From CAYMEK01 sp964389305 (GTDB lineage: Bacteria > Spirochaetota > Spirochaetia > SZUA-6 > DRHE01): DNA of 43,574 nt. Below are positions 7,728 to 16,118 of this stretch, one piece after another (position 1 is the stretch's first letter; the number at the start of each line of letters is the position of its first letter). Location: the NCBI GenBank assembly GCA_964389305.1, contig CAYMEK010000035.1, forward strand, positions 1 through 43,574, given 5' to 3'. A program made the translations under genes and the position numbers. Under the pieces are notes generated by a model. The model was not told the DNA's origin and did no database searches. It was given only the letters and a program-made list of their open reading frames with translations.

Positions 7728-9209
7728 ATGCTTTCCTCCGTTGCGGAGCTCAAGCTATTTTACCATCTGAGTGAAAAAATCATGGCCGGGGAGATACAGA
7801 CCTTCTCGGCTCTGGTGGACCACATCGGGATGCTAAATCTCAATTTCAAAACCGACGAAGTGACGGAGAAGTGCTTTGTGCTGCTCAAAGACATGCGCTG
7901 GGGCTTCCTGCGGGAGCTGACCAGATCGGAGTATCCAAAGCTGTGGAAAGAGCTGGTCCTGCCGCACAAGGACTTCGGGAATGCGGGTGACCTGAAGCGC
8001 AACATCTCGATTGCCAATATCTATATCGCCATGCTCGACATCCACGGCTACACCCGCTTCTGCCAGGAGAGCAAGGGCAACCTCTCGCGACTGCGCAAGC
8101 TCGATGATTTCTTGCACGAAGGAATCCGGAAGCTTGCCCGCGCCAACAGCGCCCTGGCCAACCGGGAGAGGGGTGACGAGATCGTGGTAGTGGCTTCTTC
8201 GGCCACTGACTGTATGAAAACCACCCTAGATATCATCAACGCCTTTTCCAAGCACGGCGCGGTTAGGGAGCAGGCCGTGGGCAGGAACAGAAGCGACTAC
8301 AGCATAGTGCTTCCTGATTTCAAGGTGACGGCGGGAATTGCCGGCGGAAACCTGAGCACCCCTTTGATCATCACCGAGAGTGGGCTCCTGTCCGGCTTCC
8401 TTCTCAACACCGCGGCCAGGCTTCAGACCCTGGCCAACGAGCTGTCCCCCAAAGATTCGAAGATCATCACCACCAACAGCGTGTACTCGAGCTTCATGAA
8501 GGAGAACAAGGTCGTTCGCAGCGAGCTGTTCGCCAAAAAGCTGCTGCGCTTCTTCAACGTGGGCACAGTGACATTCAAGGGAACCAAGGTGAACTGCTGT
8601 GAGATTATCTTCGATCCGAAGGAACACTACCGGATGAAGTACGATCCCAGCCTGATGAACCTGATCGAGTCACTGCGCCAGGAGCTGTGGAAAGGCCGGG
8701 TTTTCCACGATCTCATCGAGGTTATCCGCCAGGTATGCCGGGTCATGCCGCCTTTCTCTGCGGAGGTAACCGTAAACCGATGCCGGGAAACCGTATCCAC
8801 CCTCGGCCTGGCTCAGCTGGCCGAGCAGGCGCTGCACCACTACAACAGCGAAGATTATCTGTCGGCCGTGGCGCTGCTCTGTCAAATCGCCGAGCAGGTT
8901 GACCAGCTTCCCGATTTCGACAGGCTTATAGTCCGCTACATTAAAGCAGTATCCGAGCAGTTCGCTCTGCTGGCCGCCGAGTTGGTGAAGAAGCTCGAGC
9001 AGGAGGTGGACGCCAAGATCGACGTAATCTTCAACCCCCAGTACAAGATGGCCTATATGAATGCAAAGAAATATATCGGCACCTATGACAAGCTTAAAAG
9101 CTTCGCCCTGAAGAGCAATGCTCTCGGCAACCGCAAGAGCACCTGGTATTCCCTCATAGAGGAGAAGAAAGACGATCTCAAGCTGGAGATATACTCCGGC
9201 AAACGTTAG
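7728..9209 (+). CDS. Class III adenylate/guanylate cyclase-like protein with novel C-terminal region
   Basis: A 493-residue soluble protein. Residues about 95-300 resemble a class III nucleotide cyclase: metal-binding Asp104 in MLDIHGYTRF, second metal Asp150 in ERGDEIVVV, the VTAGIAGG strand, and the transition-state Asn227/Arg231 pair in LNTAARLQ. The base-selecting residues could not be located, so the nucleotide product (cAMP or cGMP) is open. The first 95 and last 190 residues are helical-looking and match no family I recognise, with no membrane segments or known sensor domain. The predicted promoter places transcription at the ATG. The gene stands alone, convergent with a HAD hydrolase 10 bp away. 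It may make a second messenger in response to an internal cue. Confidence 0.75.
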   Translation: MLSSVAELKLFYHLSEKIMAGEIQTFSALVDHIGMLNLNFKTDEVTEKCFVLLKDMRWGFLRELTRSEYPKLWKELVLPHKDFGNAGDLKRNISIANIYIAMLDIHGYTRFCQESKGNLSRLRKLDDFLHEGIRKLARANSALANRERGDEIVVVASSATDCMKTTLDIINAFSKHGAVREQAVGRNRSDYSIVLPDFKVTAGIAGGNLSTPLIITESGLLSGFLLNTAARLQTLANELSPKDSKIITTNSVYSSFMKENKVVRSELFAKKLLRFFNVGTVTFKGTKVNCCEIIFDPKEHYRMKYDPSLMNLIESLRQELWKGRVFHDLIEVIRQVCRVMPPFSAEVTVNRCRETVSTLGLAQLAEQALHHYNSEDYLSAVALLCQIAEQVDQLPDFDRLIVRYIKAVSEQFALLAAELVKKLEQEVDAKIDVIFNPQYKMAYMNAKKYIGTYDKLKSFALKSNALGNRKSTWYSLIEEKKDDLKLEIYSGKR

Positions 9210-9219
9210 AGCTCGGCGA

Positions 9220-9891
9220 TCAGCAAAGAATAAATTCTCTGAACTCGACCACAGTCTCGAAATAGGCCAGGCAGTGGCGGCGCATGTAGGATTGGATCTG
9301 CGGAATACGGTGCGCCCAGCCGGCCCCGGCCACGGCGACGCCGGCTGCCCGGGACATCAGAACCCCGGGTTTCAGGTCGTCGAGGACGAGCACCTGTCGT
9401 TTTTCCAGGCCAAAGCGCCTTAGGATCTCTTCCACCGGCCAGGGGCTGGGTTTACGCCTGCTCTTCTCGGGATCCCATCCGAATACCAGATCGGGCATGA
9501 AATCCCCGTTTCCGGGCGCCGACTCGTAAGCCTTGAGGATCACATCACGCTCGGAGTGGGATACGACTGTGACGATTCCTCCTCGTTCTCGGAAGCCTTT
9601 CAGGACCTCCAGGAATCCCGGAAAAAACTCGGCCACCGCGCCGGTGTTGAATTCCCTCCAGATGCGGTACTCGACTTCCAGCTCCTGCTCGCTGAACCCC
9701 AGTTCGTCGACCAGGTACTCCATGACCCCGGGGTGGAAGTTTTTCAGGTACCACCCCTCCAGGTCGATTGCCGGGATGCCGGGGCGCAGCACCTCCATGC
9801 CCTTGAGGTGGGCGGGATAATGGATGGCGGCCGTGCTGTTCACGGCTGTGTCGTCGTGGTCGAGTACCAGGCACTTGAAAACGCTGCTCAT
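9220..9891 (-). CDS. HAD-IA family hydrolase (phosphoglycolate phosphatase-like)
   Basis: A 223-residue HAD phosphatase. Motif I is VLDHDDTAVNS, motif II is the Ser of VVSHSERD, motif III includes the Lys in RRKPSPWP, and motif IV is LVLDDLKPGV. The alpha-helical cap between motifs I and II marks subfamily IA, as in phosphoglycolate phosphatase and beta-phosphoglucomutase-type enzymes. The start at 9891 follows GGAAG. It is convergent with the cyclase-like gene. General sugar-phosphate or metabolite-repair phosphatase activity is likely; the substrate is not evident. Confidence 0.82.
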   Translation of the reverse strand: MSSVFKCLVLDHDDTAVNSTAAIHYPAHLKGMEVLRPGIPAIDLEGWYLKNFHPGVMEYLVDELGFSEQELEVEYRIWREFNTGAVAEFFPGFLEVLKGFRERGGIVTVVSHSERDVILKAYESAPGNGDFMPDLVFGWDPEKSRRKPSPWPVEEILRRFGLEKRQVLVLDDLKPGVLMSRAAGVAVAGAGWAHRIPQIQSYMRRHCLAYFETVVEFREFILC

Positions 9892-10022
9892 TTCTTCCAG
9901 GCAATGAAAACCGGCTGTCCAAAAAAGTCAAGCCGTTTGGGGATGTAAATAACCCCGTCCCCGAGAAAATACGTTCATCCGGTGCCGAACACCGTTTCCT
10001 TTCCCTGTGCCTGAGATCCTGG

Positions 10023-10028
10023 TAGAAT
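10023..10028 (+). promoter_or_regulatory. Predicted -10 element for the RidA gene
   Basis: TAGAAT ends 7 nt before the ATG at 10036, which predicts a leaderless or nearly leaderless transcript. No convincing -35 lies at the right distance. Confidence 0.4.
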
Positions 10029-10035
10029 CGTCGGC

Positions 10036-10443
10036 ATGAACACGAAGAAGAAAATCATCACAACCGACCTCGCACCGAAGGCGGTGGGACCGTACTCCCA
10101 GGCCGTCCAGAGCAGAGCATTCCTGTTCGTTTCCGGACAGATCCCCCTGGATCCCGAAACCGGACAGCTCGTGGGGACGGATATCGAAACCCAATCCCTC
10201 CGGGCGCTTGAGAATCTCAAGACGGTGATCGAGGCAGGCGGGCGGGAGCTGAGCGACGTCGTGAAGTGCACCTGCTTTCTTGAGGATCTTGAGCACTTCG
10301 GGGAGTTCAACGAGGTGTATGCGAGGTTTTTTCCCTCCTCGCCGCCGGCCCGCGAATGCGTCCAGGTGTCCCGCCTGCCGAGGGACGCGCTGGTGGAAAT
10401 CTCGGCGATCTGTGGGGGCGGGCCGGGAGAGAGTAAGACGTGA
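10036..10443 (+). CDS. ridA: RidA family enamine/imine deaminase
   Basis: A 135-residue RidA (YjgF/YER057c/UK114) protein, which hydrolyses reactive 2-aminoacrylate-type enamines released by PLP enzymes. The family start KAVGPYSQAVQ, the central FVSGQIPLDPETGQLVG and the C-terminal segment PARECVQVSRLPRDALVEI are all present, including the Arg (PARECVQ) that binds the substrate carboxylate and the final Glu. Length is slightly above the usual 125-130 residues because of a short N-terminal extension and the tail GGGPGESKT. It is a single gene with its own -10 box next to the start codon. Trimeric and cytoplasmic by family knowledge. Confidence 0.92.
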   Translation: MNTKKKIITTDLAPKAVGPYSQAVQSRAFLFVSGQIPLDPETGQLVGTDIETQSLRALENLKTVIEAGGRELSDVVKCTCFLEDLEHFGEFNEVYARFFPSSPPARECVQVSRLPRDALVEISAICGGGPGESKT

Positions 10444-10544
10444 AGGCCTGAGGGGCAGGGGCGAATCCTTCAATCCTTCCGGCTGACGATGGAACCGGGG
10501 CGTCTTGCATTTTTGGCCTGGCTGCACCACAATAAGCAGCGAGA

Positions 10545-10775
10545 ATGGAAGGTTCCCGATTACCTGGCGAAAGAATAGGCGAGAAGCTGGTGCGCATCGG
10601 CGCCATGACCGAAGAGCAGGTAAAGGAGGTATTGCGCCTGCAGCGGGAGAAGGCCAGCTTCGACAGGCTGTTCGGCGAGATCGCGGTGGAGCTCCAATTC
10701 GTTGATCAGCAAACGATCGAGGCGATTCTCGATCAGGGAGCCGGTGGCGAGACCGGCCGGAGTCCCGGCCGCTGA
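10545..10775 (+). CDS. Small protein resembling an isolated MshEN/GspE N-terminal domain
   Basis: A 76-residue protein. The segment RIGEKLVRIGAMTEEQVKEV followed by LFGEIAVELQFVDQQ has the repeated pattern (LG-x-hL-hx-x-G-hhs-x-x-Qhx-x-hL) of the MshEN-type domain at the N-terminus of GspE/PilB ATPases, some of which bind cyclic di-GMP. Here the domain stands alone with no ATPase following. A weak promoter (TTGCAT 10505-10510, 17 bp, CACAAT 10528-10533) would start transcription a few nt before the ATG. Whether it is a c-di-GMP adaptor or just a stand-alone structural domain is unknown. Confidence 0.55.
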   Translation: MEGSRLPGERIGEKLVRIGAMTEEQVKEVLRLQREKASFDRLFGEIAVELQFVDQQTIEAILDQGAGGETGRSPGR

Positions 10776-10817
10776 AGCGGACCGCCGAGGGATCTTTCCC
10801 GTCTGCGATTTCTCTTC

Positions 10818-12050
10818 TTACAAAAGGACCCTCAGCACCGTATCGATACGGGCAAGCTGGCCGCGCAGCCGGGCGGCCGACTGCTTGGACAGCGGAGCCG
10901 CGCAGTCGGCGATCTGTTGGAGGCGCGCGTACACATCGTCCACTGCCCGGCCGACCGAAAGATCTTCGTCCATCGAACGTTCAAACTCACCTCGTATGCC
11001 GTCGATGAGCTCGGCCGCCCTGGGATCGTCCCCTGCCTGACCGTCGGTATCCTCGATCAGCTCATGGATCAACCCCCGAATAGCCGCTAGGTGTCCGGCG
11101 GCTTTGTGGAGCTTGCTGTTCGTGAGGTTGAGCTTTCTGCGGTAGTGGGTATAGATCAGGAAAAAACGCAAGTGGTGGGCTTCATATCCCATATTGAGAA
11201 CATCATCGGGGTAGAGGATGTTCCCCCGGCTCTTGGACATCGGCTTGCCCTCCACCATCAAGTGCTCACCGTGCAGGTAGTAGCGGGCGTACTCCTTGCC
11301 GGAGATCGATTCTATTACGGCTATGTTGTAGTCGTGGTGGCGGAAAATGTTGTCGATTCCGCCGCAGTTGATGTCTATCTGGTAGCCGAGGGTCTTCGTT
11401 ACCATGGCCGGGTCCTGTATGTTCCAGGATGGCCGGCCCCGTCCGATTGCCGTGTCCCAACAGCTTACGTCTTGCTCGTTAGGCCCGTGCCAGAGGATGA
11501 AATCCCCCCGGTTCCAGCGCTTTCCGCGGTAGGTGTCCTTTTTAAAGCGAACTTTCTTCTTCGGCCACTTGCTCAGGTCGAGACGGTAGAGCTTGCCGAA
11601 GCCTTCGAACTTCAAGGGGTCGAAGAAAACGTTCCCGTCGTGCCAGTAGGCAATCCCTTTGTCCAGGAGTTTCTGGATCAGGCTCGCCGCCTGATCGACG
11701 CTGGTGGAGGCGCGGGGGATATCACGGGGGAGCTTGATGCCGAGCAGATCGGCTTCGGCGAAGAATCGCTCGGCCACCGACGAGGCGATTTCTTCCGGCC
11801 GCTTGCCTCGCTGGATAGCTTCCTCGAGCATCTTGTCCTCTACGTCGGTGAAGTTGATGACCCGCTTTACCTCATAGCCCAGGTATTCCAGGTAACGCAC
11901 CAGGATATCCTCGTAGAGGAAGGTCCGGTAGTTGCCGATATGGGGCCTGCGGTAGGTCGAGGGCCCGCAGGTGAAGATTTTCACCTCGTTATCGTTTCGG
12001 GGCCGGAACACCTCCTGTTTTCTGCTCATGGTATTGTAAAGTCTCAGCAT
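10818..12050 (-). CDS. Divergent cysteinyl-tRNA synthetase-like class I ligase
   Basis: A 410-residue homologue of cysteinyl-tRNA synthetase with the class I signatures HIGN (in STYRRPHIGNYRTF) and KMSKS-like PMSKSRGN. In E. coli CysRS zinc is held by Cys28, Cys209, His234 and Glu238. Here the first Cys (FTCGPSTY) and the His (FRHHDYN) remain, but the second Cys site is Asp (WNIQDPAM instead of WHIECSAM) and the Glu of HHENE is Asn. A new Cys appears in DINCGG. The protein is about 50 residues shorter than usual and ends after the DALR-like helical region, so the C-terminal anticodon-binding part appears reduced or missing. Start at 12050 has a GAGAGGAAT ribosome site. It could be a CysRS paralogue ligating an amino acid to a non-tRNA substrate; the alternative is the genome's only, unusual CysRS. 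Confidence 0.8.
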   Translation of the reverse strand: MLRLYNTMSRKQEVFRPRNDNEVKIFTCGPSTYRRPHIGNYRTFLYEDILVRYLEYLGYEVKRVINFTDVEDKMLEEAIQRGKRPEEIASSVAERFFAEADLLGIKLPRDIPRASTSVDQAASLIQKLLDKGIAYWHDGNVFFDPLKFEGFGKLYRLDLSKWPKKKVRFKKDTYRGKRWNRGDFILWHGPNEQDVSCWDTAIGRGRPSWNIQDPAMVTKTLGYQIDINCGGIDNIFRHHDYNIAVIESISGKEYARYYLHGEHLMVEGKPMSKSRGNILYPDDVLNMGYEAHHLRFFLIYTHYRRKLNLTNSKLHKAAGHLAAIRGLIHELIEDTDGQAGDDPRAAELIDGIRGEFERSMDEDLSVGRAVDDVYARLQQIADCAAPLSKQSAARLRGQLARIDTVLRVLL

Positions 12051-12189
12051 CGATTCCTCTCTCTATATGGGCTAAAATAACCAGAGAACGGATGCGAGTC
12101 AAAATAAAAAACCTTGCCCATCGACGCGGTTTCTACTATTGTAAATACAAGATTAAACGTACAAGACCACCGAATTAGGAGTAACCCTG

Positions 12190-13185
12190 ATGGCGAACCT
12201 AAAAACCACCTATATGGGCTTGCAGTTGAAGAATCCTTATATCGCCGGAGCTTGCGGCTACACGGCCGACCTGGATCGTATCAAGCAGCTGGAGGAAGCG
12301 GGAGCGGCCGCCATCGTGTGTGCTTCTCTATTCGAGGAGCAAATACAGTACGAGCGTTTTCGCCTGGAAGAGAATCTCCACCAGTTCGACAACCTGTACG
12401 CCGAAATGACGGATTTTTTCCCTCAGGTACCCTACGCCGGCCCCAAGGAACATCTGATGTGGGTGCATAAGGCGAAGGAAAGCGTCAACATTCCGGTAAT
12501 CGCCAGCCTGAACGCGGTGAAAAAGGAGATCTGGGGCGAGTGGGCTCTCGCGCTTCAAGACAGCGGAGCGGACGCTCTGGAGCTGAACTTTTACTCCACC
12601 CCGGTCCGCTTCGATCAGAGCTCGGCGGAGGTGGAAGCGCAGCAGATCGAGATCATGGACCTGGTAAAGAAGAAGGTCAAGATCCCGGTCAGCGCAAAAC
12701 TGAGCGCCCTGTATTCCAATCCCCTTCATTATATCAAGAAGCTCGATGAAATCGGTATCGAGGGATTTGTTCTGTTCAATCGTCTGTTCCAGCCGGACAT
12801 CGACGTACAGGAGGAGAAGAACCGCTACCGGCACGTACTGAGCATAGGAACGGAGAGTGAAACCGCCCTGCGCTATAGCGGCCTGCTGTACGGGAATCTA
12901 AAGGGTGATGTCTGCGCCAACAGCGGAATCCTCACCGCTTCCGATGCGATCAAGCTGATCCTGGCCGGAGCGGCCTGTGTCGAGGTGGTCAGCACCCTGT
13001 ACAAGAACAAGATCGATTATCTGTCGACGATGATAAGCGAAACGGCGGCCTGGATGGAGGGCAAGGGTTACAAAGACCTGGCCGCTTTTCGGGGCAAAAT
13101 GAGCGCCGAAAAGAATGTCGATCCGGGTTTCTATAGACGTGCCCAATACGTCAAGAATCTAATCAAGGCGGATTACGGGAGCTAA
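12190..13185 (+). CDS. Dihydroorotate dehydrogenase-like flavoprotein
   Basis: A 331-residue FMN-binding TIM-barrel protein of the stand-alone 'dihydroorotate dehydrogenase-like' family rather than true PyrD. It begins TTYMGLQLKNPYIAGACGYT, has VCASLFEEQIQYE after the second strand, LELNFYSTP and VSAKLSAL in the barrel, and the phosphate-binding CANSGILTASDAIKLILAGA at the end. The ATG follows AGGAG. Family members lack an assigned substrate and often sit outside pyrimidine operons, as here. It diverges from the CysRS-like gene across 139 bp. Confidence 0.85.
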   Translation: MANLKTTYMGLQLKNPYIAGACGYTADLDRIKQLEEAGAAAIVCASLFEEQIQYERFRLEENLHQFDNLYAEMTDFFPQVPYAGPKEHLMWVHKAKESVNIPVIASLNAVKKEIWGEWALALQDSGADALELNFYSTPVRFDQSSAEVEAQQIEIMDLVKKKVKIPVSAKLSALYSNPLHYIKKLDEIGIEGFVLFNRLFQPDIDVQEEKNRYRHVLSIGTESETALRYSGLLYGNLKGDVCANSGILTASDAIKLILAGAACVEVVSTLYKNKIDYLSTMISETAAWMEGKGYKDLAAFRGKMSAEKNVDPGFYRRAQYVKNLIKADYGS

Positions 13186-13190
13186 AGCTG

Positions 13191-13213
13191 TCGGCTGGTC
13201 CCCTTCGAGCCGA
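13191..13213. terminator. Possible bidirectional terminator hairpin
   Basis: TCGGCT and AGCCGA form a 6-bp stem with an 11-nt loop in the 30-bp gap between convergent genes ending at 13185 and 13216. There is no clear U-tract in either direction, so efficiency would be low. Confidence 0.3.
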
Positions 13214-13215
13214 AA

Positions 13216-13548
13216 TCAAGCCATGGCGAGCAGTTCTTTCAACTGCTTGAAAGCCTCATCCCTGTTGCTGACCTCAATTTTCGTTTCTTTTATTGCCTTC
13301 CTGAGCACATTCTCCCATTGTTTTTCGGGCAGCTTCTGCTTCATCTCTGCCAGCAGGCTCAGGATATCCACATTGTCCTTCAGGTTGTAGATCTTCTTAT
13401 CGTCGTGGTAGCACAGCGATTGTAGCTTTTTTATATAGTCGCCGACGCTTTGCTCCGGGCGCCCCTCGAGGCGCTTCTGCAGTACATCTTCCTTTTTACG
13501 CGCCCGTCTGAACTCTCTGTCGATGCGGTCGATGTCCGTGCTTTTCAT
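13216..13548 (-). CDS. Hypothetical small charged helical protein
   Basis: A 110-residue, highly charged, Lys/Glu-rich protein with predicted helical heptad-like stretches (REFRRARKKEDVLQKRLEG and KQWENVLRKAIKETK). No signal peptide, membrane segment or recognised domain. It is likely real: the ATG has a strong AGGAGG ribosome site at 7 nt spacing and a predicted promoter at 13575-13603. It is divergent from the acyl-CoA synthetase gene. I do not recognise the family. Confidence 0.7.
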   Translation of the reverse strand: MKSTDIDRIDREFRRARKKEDVLQKRLEGRPEQSVGDYIKKLQSLCYHDDKKIYNLKDNVDILSLLAEMKQKLPEKQWENVLRKAIKETKIEVSNRDEAFKQLKELLAMA

Positions 13549-13574
13549 ATCGCCCCTCCTAGTAAGCAGCTATC

Positions 13575-13603
13575 AATATAGTGAAAAGCGGCTTGTCGAG
13601 CAA
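13575..13603 (-). promoter_or_regulatory. Predicted promoter for the 110-aa hypothetical gene
   Basis: On the minus strand TTGCTC (13598-13603), 17-bp spacer, TATATT (13575-13580). Transcription would start about 20 nt upstream of the ATG, leaving room for the strong ribosome-binding site. Confidence 0.45.
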
Positions 13604-13662
13604 CCTCGATTTCAGGCTCGTTAGCGGTTTTTCGCGCTCTGCGCCCGAAGTTCTTTTTTCGA

Positions 13663-13691
13663 TTGACAACGGGATTTGCCGGTGTTAGGCT
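13663..13691 (+). promoter_or_regulatory. Predicted sigma70 promoter for the acyl-CoA synthetase operon
   Basis: A perfect TTGACA (13663-13668), a 17-bp spacer and TAGGCT (13686-13691), giving a leader of about 58 nt before ATG 13756. An apparent TTG start at 13663 is simply the -35 box. Confidence 0.6.
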
Positions 13692-13755
13692 TCTATCGTT
13701 CTTTCCAAGCATTTCAAGAACGGATTGCATATCGATGGAAACGGGGGGAGTGGAC

Positions 13756-15666
13756 ATGGCGGATACTGTTCCGAAGCTGTTGCTCGATTACTCGAAGAAG
13801 GAGCCGGAGCTGACGGTCCAGCTGGCCAAGGACAAAGCGGGGGTTTTTCAGGCGACTCCCTGGAGTAAGCTCTATGAAGAGGTGAAAGCCTTTGCTGCGG
13901 GGCTGCTCAGCCTGGGAGTACAGGAGGGTGATCACATCGGCTTGATTTCGGACAATATGAAAGAATGGCTGTGGACGGATCTGGCCATTCTTTCCATCGG
14001 AGCCGTGGACGTGCCCCGCGGATCGGACTCGACGGCGCCTGAGATCCAGTACATACTCGACCATGCCGAGTGCGCCTTCGTGGTAGCTGAAAACCAGGCC
14101 CAGATGGAGAAGATCCTCTCGATCAAGAAGGGCCTCAAGTGGCTGAAGACTTTGATCGTTCTCGATCCCGAGTACCGGAAAAAAGACAGCAAGCTGCAGG
14201 GGGTCGCCATCTGGACCTTCACCGAGGTACAGGCGAAGGGCAGGGAGTATCTGAAGAAGAATCCCGGCTCGATCGAGCAGCGGATCGCTGCAGGAAAGCC
14301 CGACGAGGTGGTAACAATCATCTATACCTCCGGTACTACCGGAGAACCGAAGGGCGTGATGCTGACTAACAGCAACTACATGCATCAGATCCCGGCGCCC
14401 CTTATACCGCTTGATATCCGCAGAGGCGATGTCTTTATGTCGGTTCTGCCGGTCTGGCATTCCTACGAGCGGGCCATCGAGTACGTGGCGATTTTCGCAG
14501 GTTGTTCGCTCGCCTATTCGAAGCCCGTAGCGCAGATCATGGTAGAGGACATGGGCAAGATCAGACCCCAGATCTTCCCTTCGGTGCCACGGATCTGGGA
14601 GGCGGTCAAGAGAGGCATCATTCGCAATATCGAATCGGAGAAAGGCCTGAAGAAGTCCCTGGCCTATTTTTTTATAAACGTGGGCACAGCTCACTCCAAG
14701 CTGAAGGTGCTCTTCCGGGGCTTGAAGCCGAGATTCAGGAAAAGAAGCCGCTTCCTCGATGCCCTGGTCAGTTTCCTTCCACTGTTACTTCTGACGCCTT
14801 TGAACCTCCTTGGCCAGCTCCTGGTGTTCAAGAAAATCAAGCACCGGCTTGGAGGCAAGTTCAAGTTCGGCGTATCCGGAGCGGGAGCCCTGCCTCCTCA
14901 CGTGGATGATTTCTTCGCAGCTGCAGGCATTCTCCTGCTCGAAGGCTACGGTCTGACCGAAAGCTCGCCGATTGTTTCGGTGCGCAACAGCTGGCGGCCG
15001 GTGCCGGGCACCATCGGGCCGCCTCTTCCCGGGGTTGAGGTCAAAGTTCTCGATGAAAACGGCCAGGAGCTCGCTCCGGGACAGAAGGGAGTGCTGTATA
15101 TTCGCGGGCCGAACGTGATGAAGGGATATTATAAGAAACCGGAGCTGACCGAACAGGTGATAACCAGGGACGGATGGTTGAACACCGGAGACCTGGCTAT
15201 GCTTACCCATGACGGGGAGATCAAGATCATGGGCCGGGTCAAGGAGACGGTCGTGCTTCTTGGGGGCGAGAACGTGGAGCCCGGGCCGATCGAAGATACG
15301 ATCAGCGAGTCGGATTACGTCGACCAGGTCATGGTAGTCGGACAGGACCAGAGGTACCTGGCGGCCCTGGTGGTGCCCAACATGGAGAATGTAGGACGTT
15401 TTGCCCGCGAGAACGGGATACCGTTCGAGAAGCCGGAGGATCTTCTCGATAACGAAGACATCTACAAGCTGCTGTTGGGCGAGATAGATTCGAGGATATC
15501 CCCGAAGCGCGGATTCAAGCTGTTCGAGCGAATCAACAAGATCAAAATTCTCGGCGGCCCCTTCGAAATAGGCAAGGAGATGACCCATACGCTCAAGCTA
15601 AGGCGAAACGTGATCTACGAGGACTACGACCGCGACATCAAGGAGTTATTCAGAGAACGCCGCTAG
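13756..15666 (+). CDS. Long-chain fatty acid-CoA ligase (AMP-binding)
   Basis: A 636-residue AMP-forming acyl-CoA synthetase of the long-chain FadD15/ACSL type. The P-loop is VTIIYTSGTTGEPKGVML near residue 190, the A5 motif is GYGLTESSP, and the C-terminal adenylation signatures are WLNTGDLAML and GRVKETVVLLGGENVEPGPI. The eukaryotic-like long insertion between the P-loop and A5 contains a hydrophobic segment (FLPLLLLTPLNLLGQLLVF) that may dock it to the inner membrane. Start at 13756 has GGGGGAG upstream. It is the first gene of a transcript with a receiver protein and PlsY, so it probably activates exogenous or recycled fatty acids for phospholipid synthesis. Confidence 0.92.
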   Translation: MADTVPKLLLDYSKKEPELTVQLAKDKAGVFQATPWSKLYEEVKAFAAGLLSLGVQEGDHIGLISDNMKEWLWTDLAILSIGAVDVPRGSDSTAPEIQYILDHAECAFVVAENQAQMEKILSIKKGLKWLKTLIVLDPEYRKKDSKLQGVAIWTFTEVQAKGREYLKKNPGSIEQRIAAGKPDEVVTIIYTSGTTGEPKGVMLTNSNYMHQIPAPLIPLDIRRGDVFMSVLPVWHSYERAIEYVAIFAGCSLAYSKPVAQIMVEDMGKIRPQIFPSVPRIWEAVKRGIIRNIESEKGLKKSLAYFFINVGTAHSKLKVLFRGLKPRFRKRSRFLDALVSFLPLLLLTPLNLLGQLLVFKKIKHRLGGKFKFGVSGAGALPPHVDDFFAAAGILLLEGYGLTESSPIVSVRNSWRPVPGTIGPPLPGVEVKVLDENGQELAPGQKGVLYIRGPNVMKGYYKKPELTEQVITRDGWLNTGDLAMLTHDGEIKIMGRVKETVVLLGGENVEPGPIEDTISESDYVDQVMVVGQDQRYLAALVVPNMENVGRFARENGIPFEKPEDLLDNEDIYKLLLGEIDSRISPKRGFKLFERINKIKILGGPFEIGKEMTHTLKLRRNVIYEDYDRDIKELFRERR

Positions 15667-15689
15667 AGCTGCCTTGAAGAGGAGAGAAG

Positions 15690-16079
15690 GTGAGGATACT
15701 CGTTGTTGAAGATGAGCTAACCAGCCGAGAGCTGCTCAAAGTGATTCTCGATCCCTATGGTGAGATCGACACGGTGGCCGATGGGATCGAGGCGATCAAA
15801 GCCTACAACCTGTCTCTGGACAACCAGCCTTACGATCTGATCTGTCTGGACATCATGCTTCCGAAGATGGACGGTCGGCAGGTGCTGAAAGGAATCCGCA
15901 AGATCGAAGGGGAGCGGGGCATTATCGGCCCGGAAGCCGTCAAGATCATCATAATCTCCGCACTCGGGGATTATGAAACCGTTACCGAGGCGTTTTCCTC
16001 CCAGTGCACCAGCTATATTACCAAGCCCATCGATGCAGAAAAGATCGTGGCTGAGCTGAAAAAGCTCGAACTGATCTAG
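15690..16079 (+). CDS. Single-domain response regulator (CheY-like)
   Basis: A 129-residue stand-alone receiver. The acidic pair is in VVEDE (Glu7-Asp8), the phospho-acceptor is Asp54 in DLICLDIMLPKMDG, the switch Ser is in IIIISALGD, and the conserved Lys is in YITKPID. The GTG start is preceded by GAGGAGAGAAG. It has no output domain and lies 23 bp after the acyl-CoA synthetase and 39 bp before PlsY, which suggests that it signals by protein contact to one of these lipid enzymes or is simply co-transcribed. No cognate kinase is adjacent; the nearest is the hybrid kinase at 19578. Confidence 0.9.
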   Translation: MRILVVEDELTSRELLKVILDPYGEIDTVADGIEAIKAYNLSLDNQPYDLICLDIMLPKMDGRQVLKGIRKIEGERGIIGPEAVKIIIISALGDYETVTEAFSSQCTSYITKPIDAEKIVAELKKLELI

Positions 16080-16118
16080 GCCCCTTCTGCCTGCCGACCT
16101 CGGGGATGAGACGCGACA

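Noticed and set aside
12124..12170. TTGTAAATACAA-like sequence upstream of the dihydroorotate-dehydrogenase-like gene as a fourth operator
   Set aside because: Lacks the central ACGT core and matches only half of the site.
13545..13757. 70-codon open frame on the minus strand ending in ATGA with the 110-aa gene
   Set aside because: It runs across two predicted promoters and its start is the reverse complement of the acyl-CoA synthetase start region; no ribosome site or recognisable domain.
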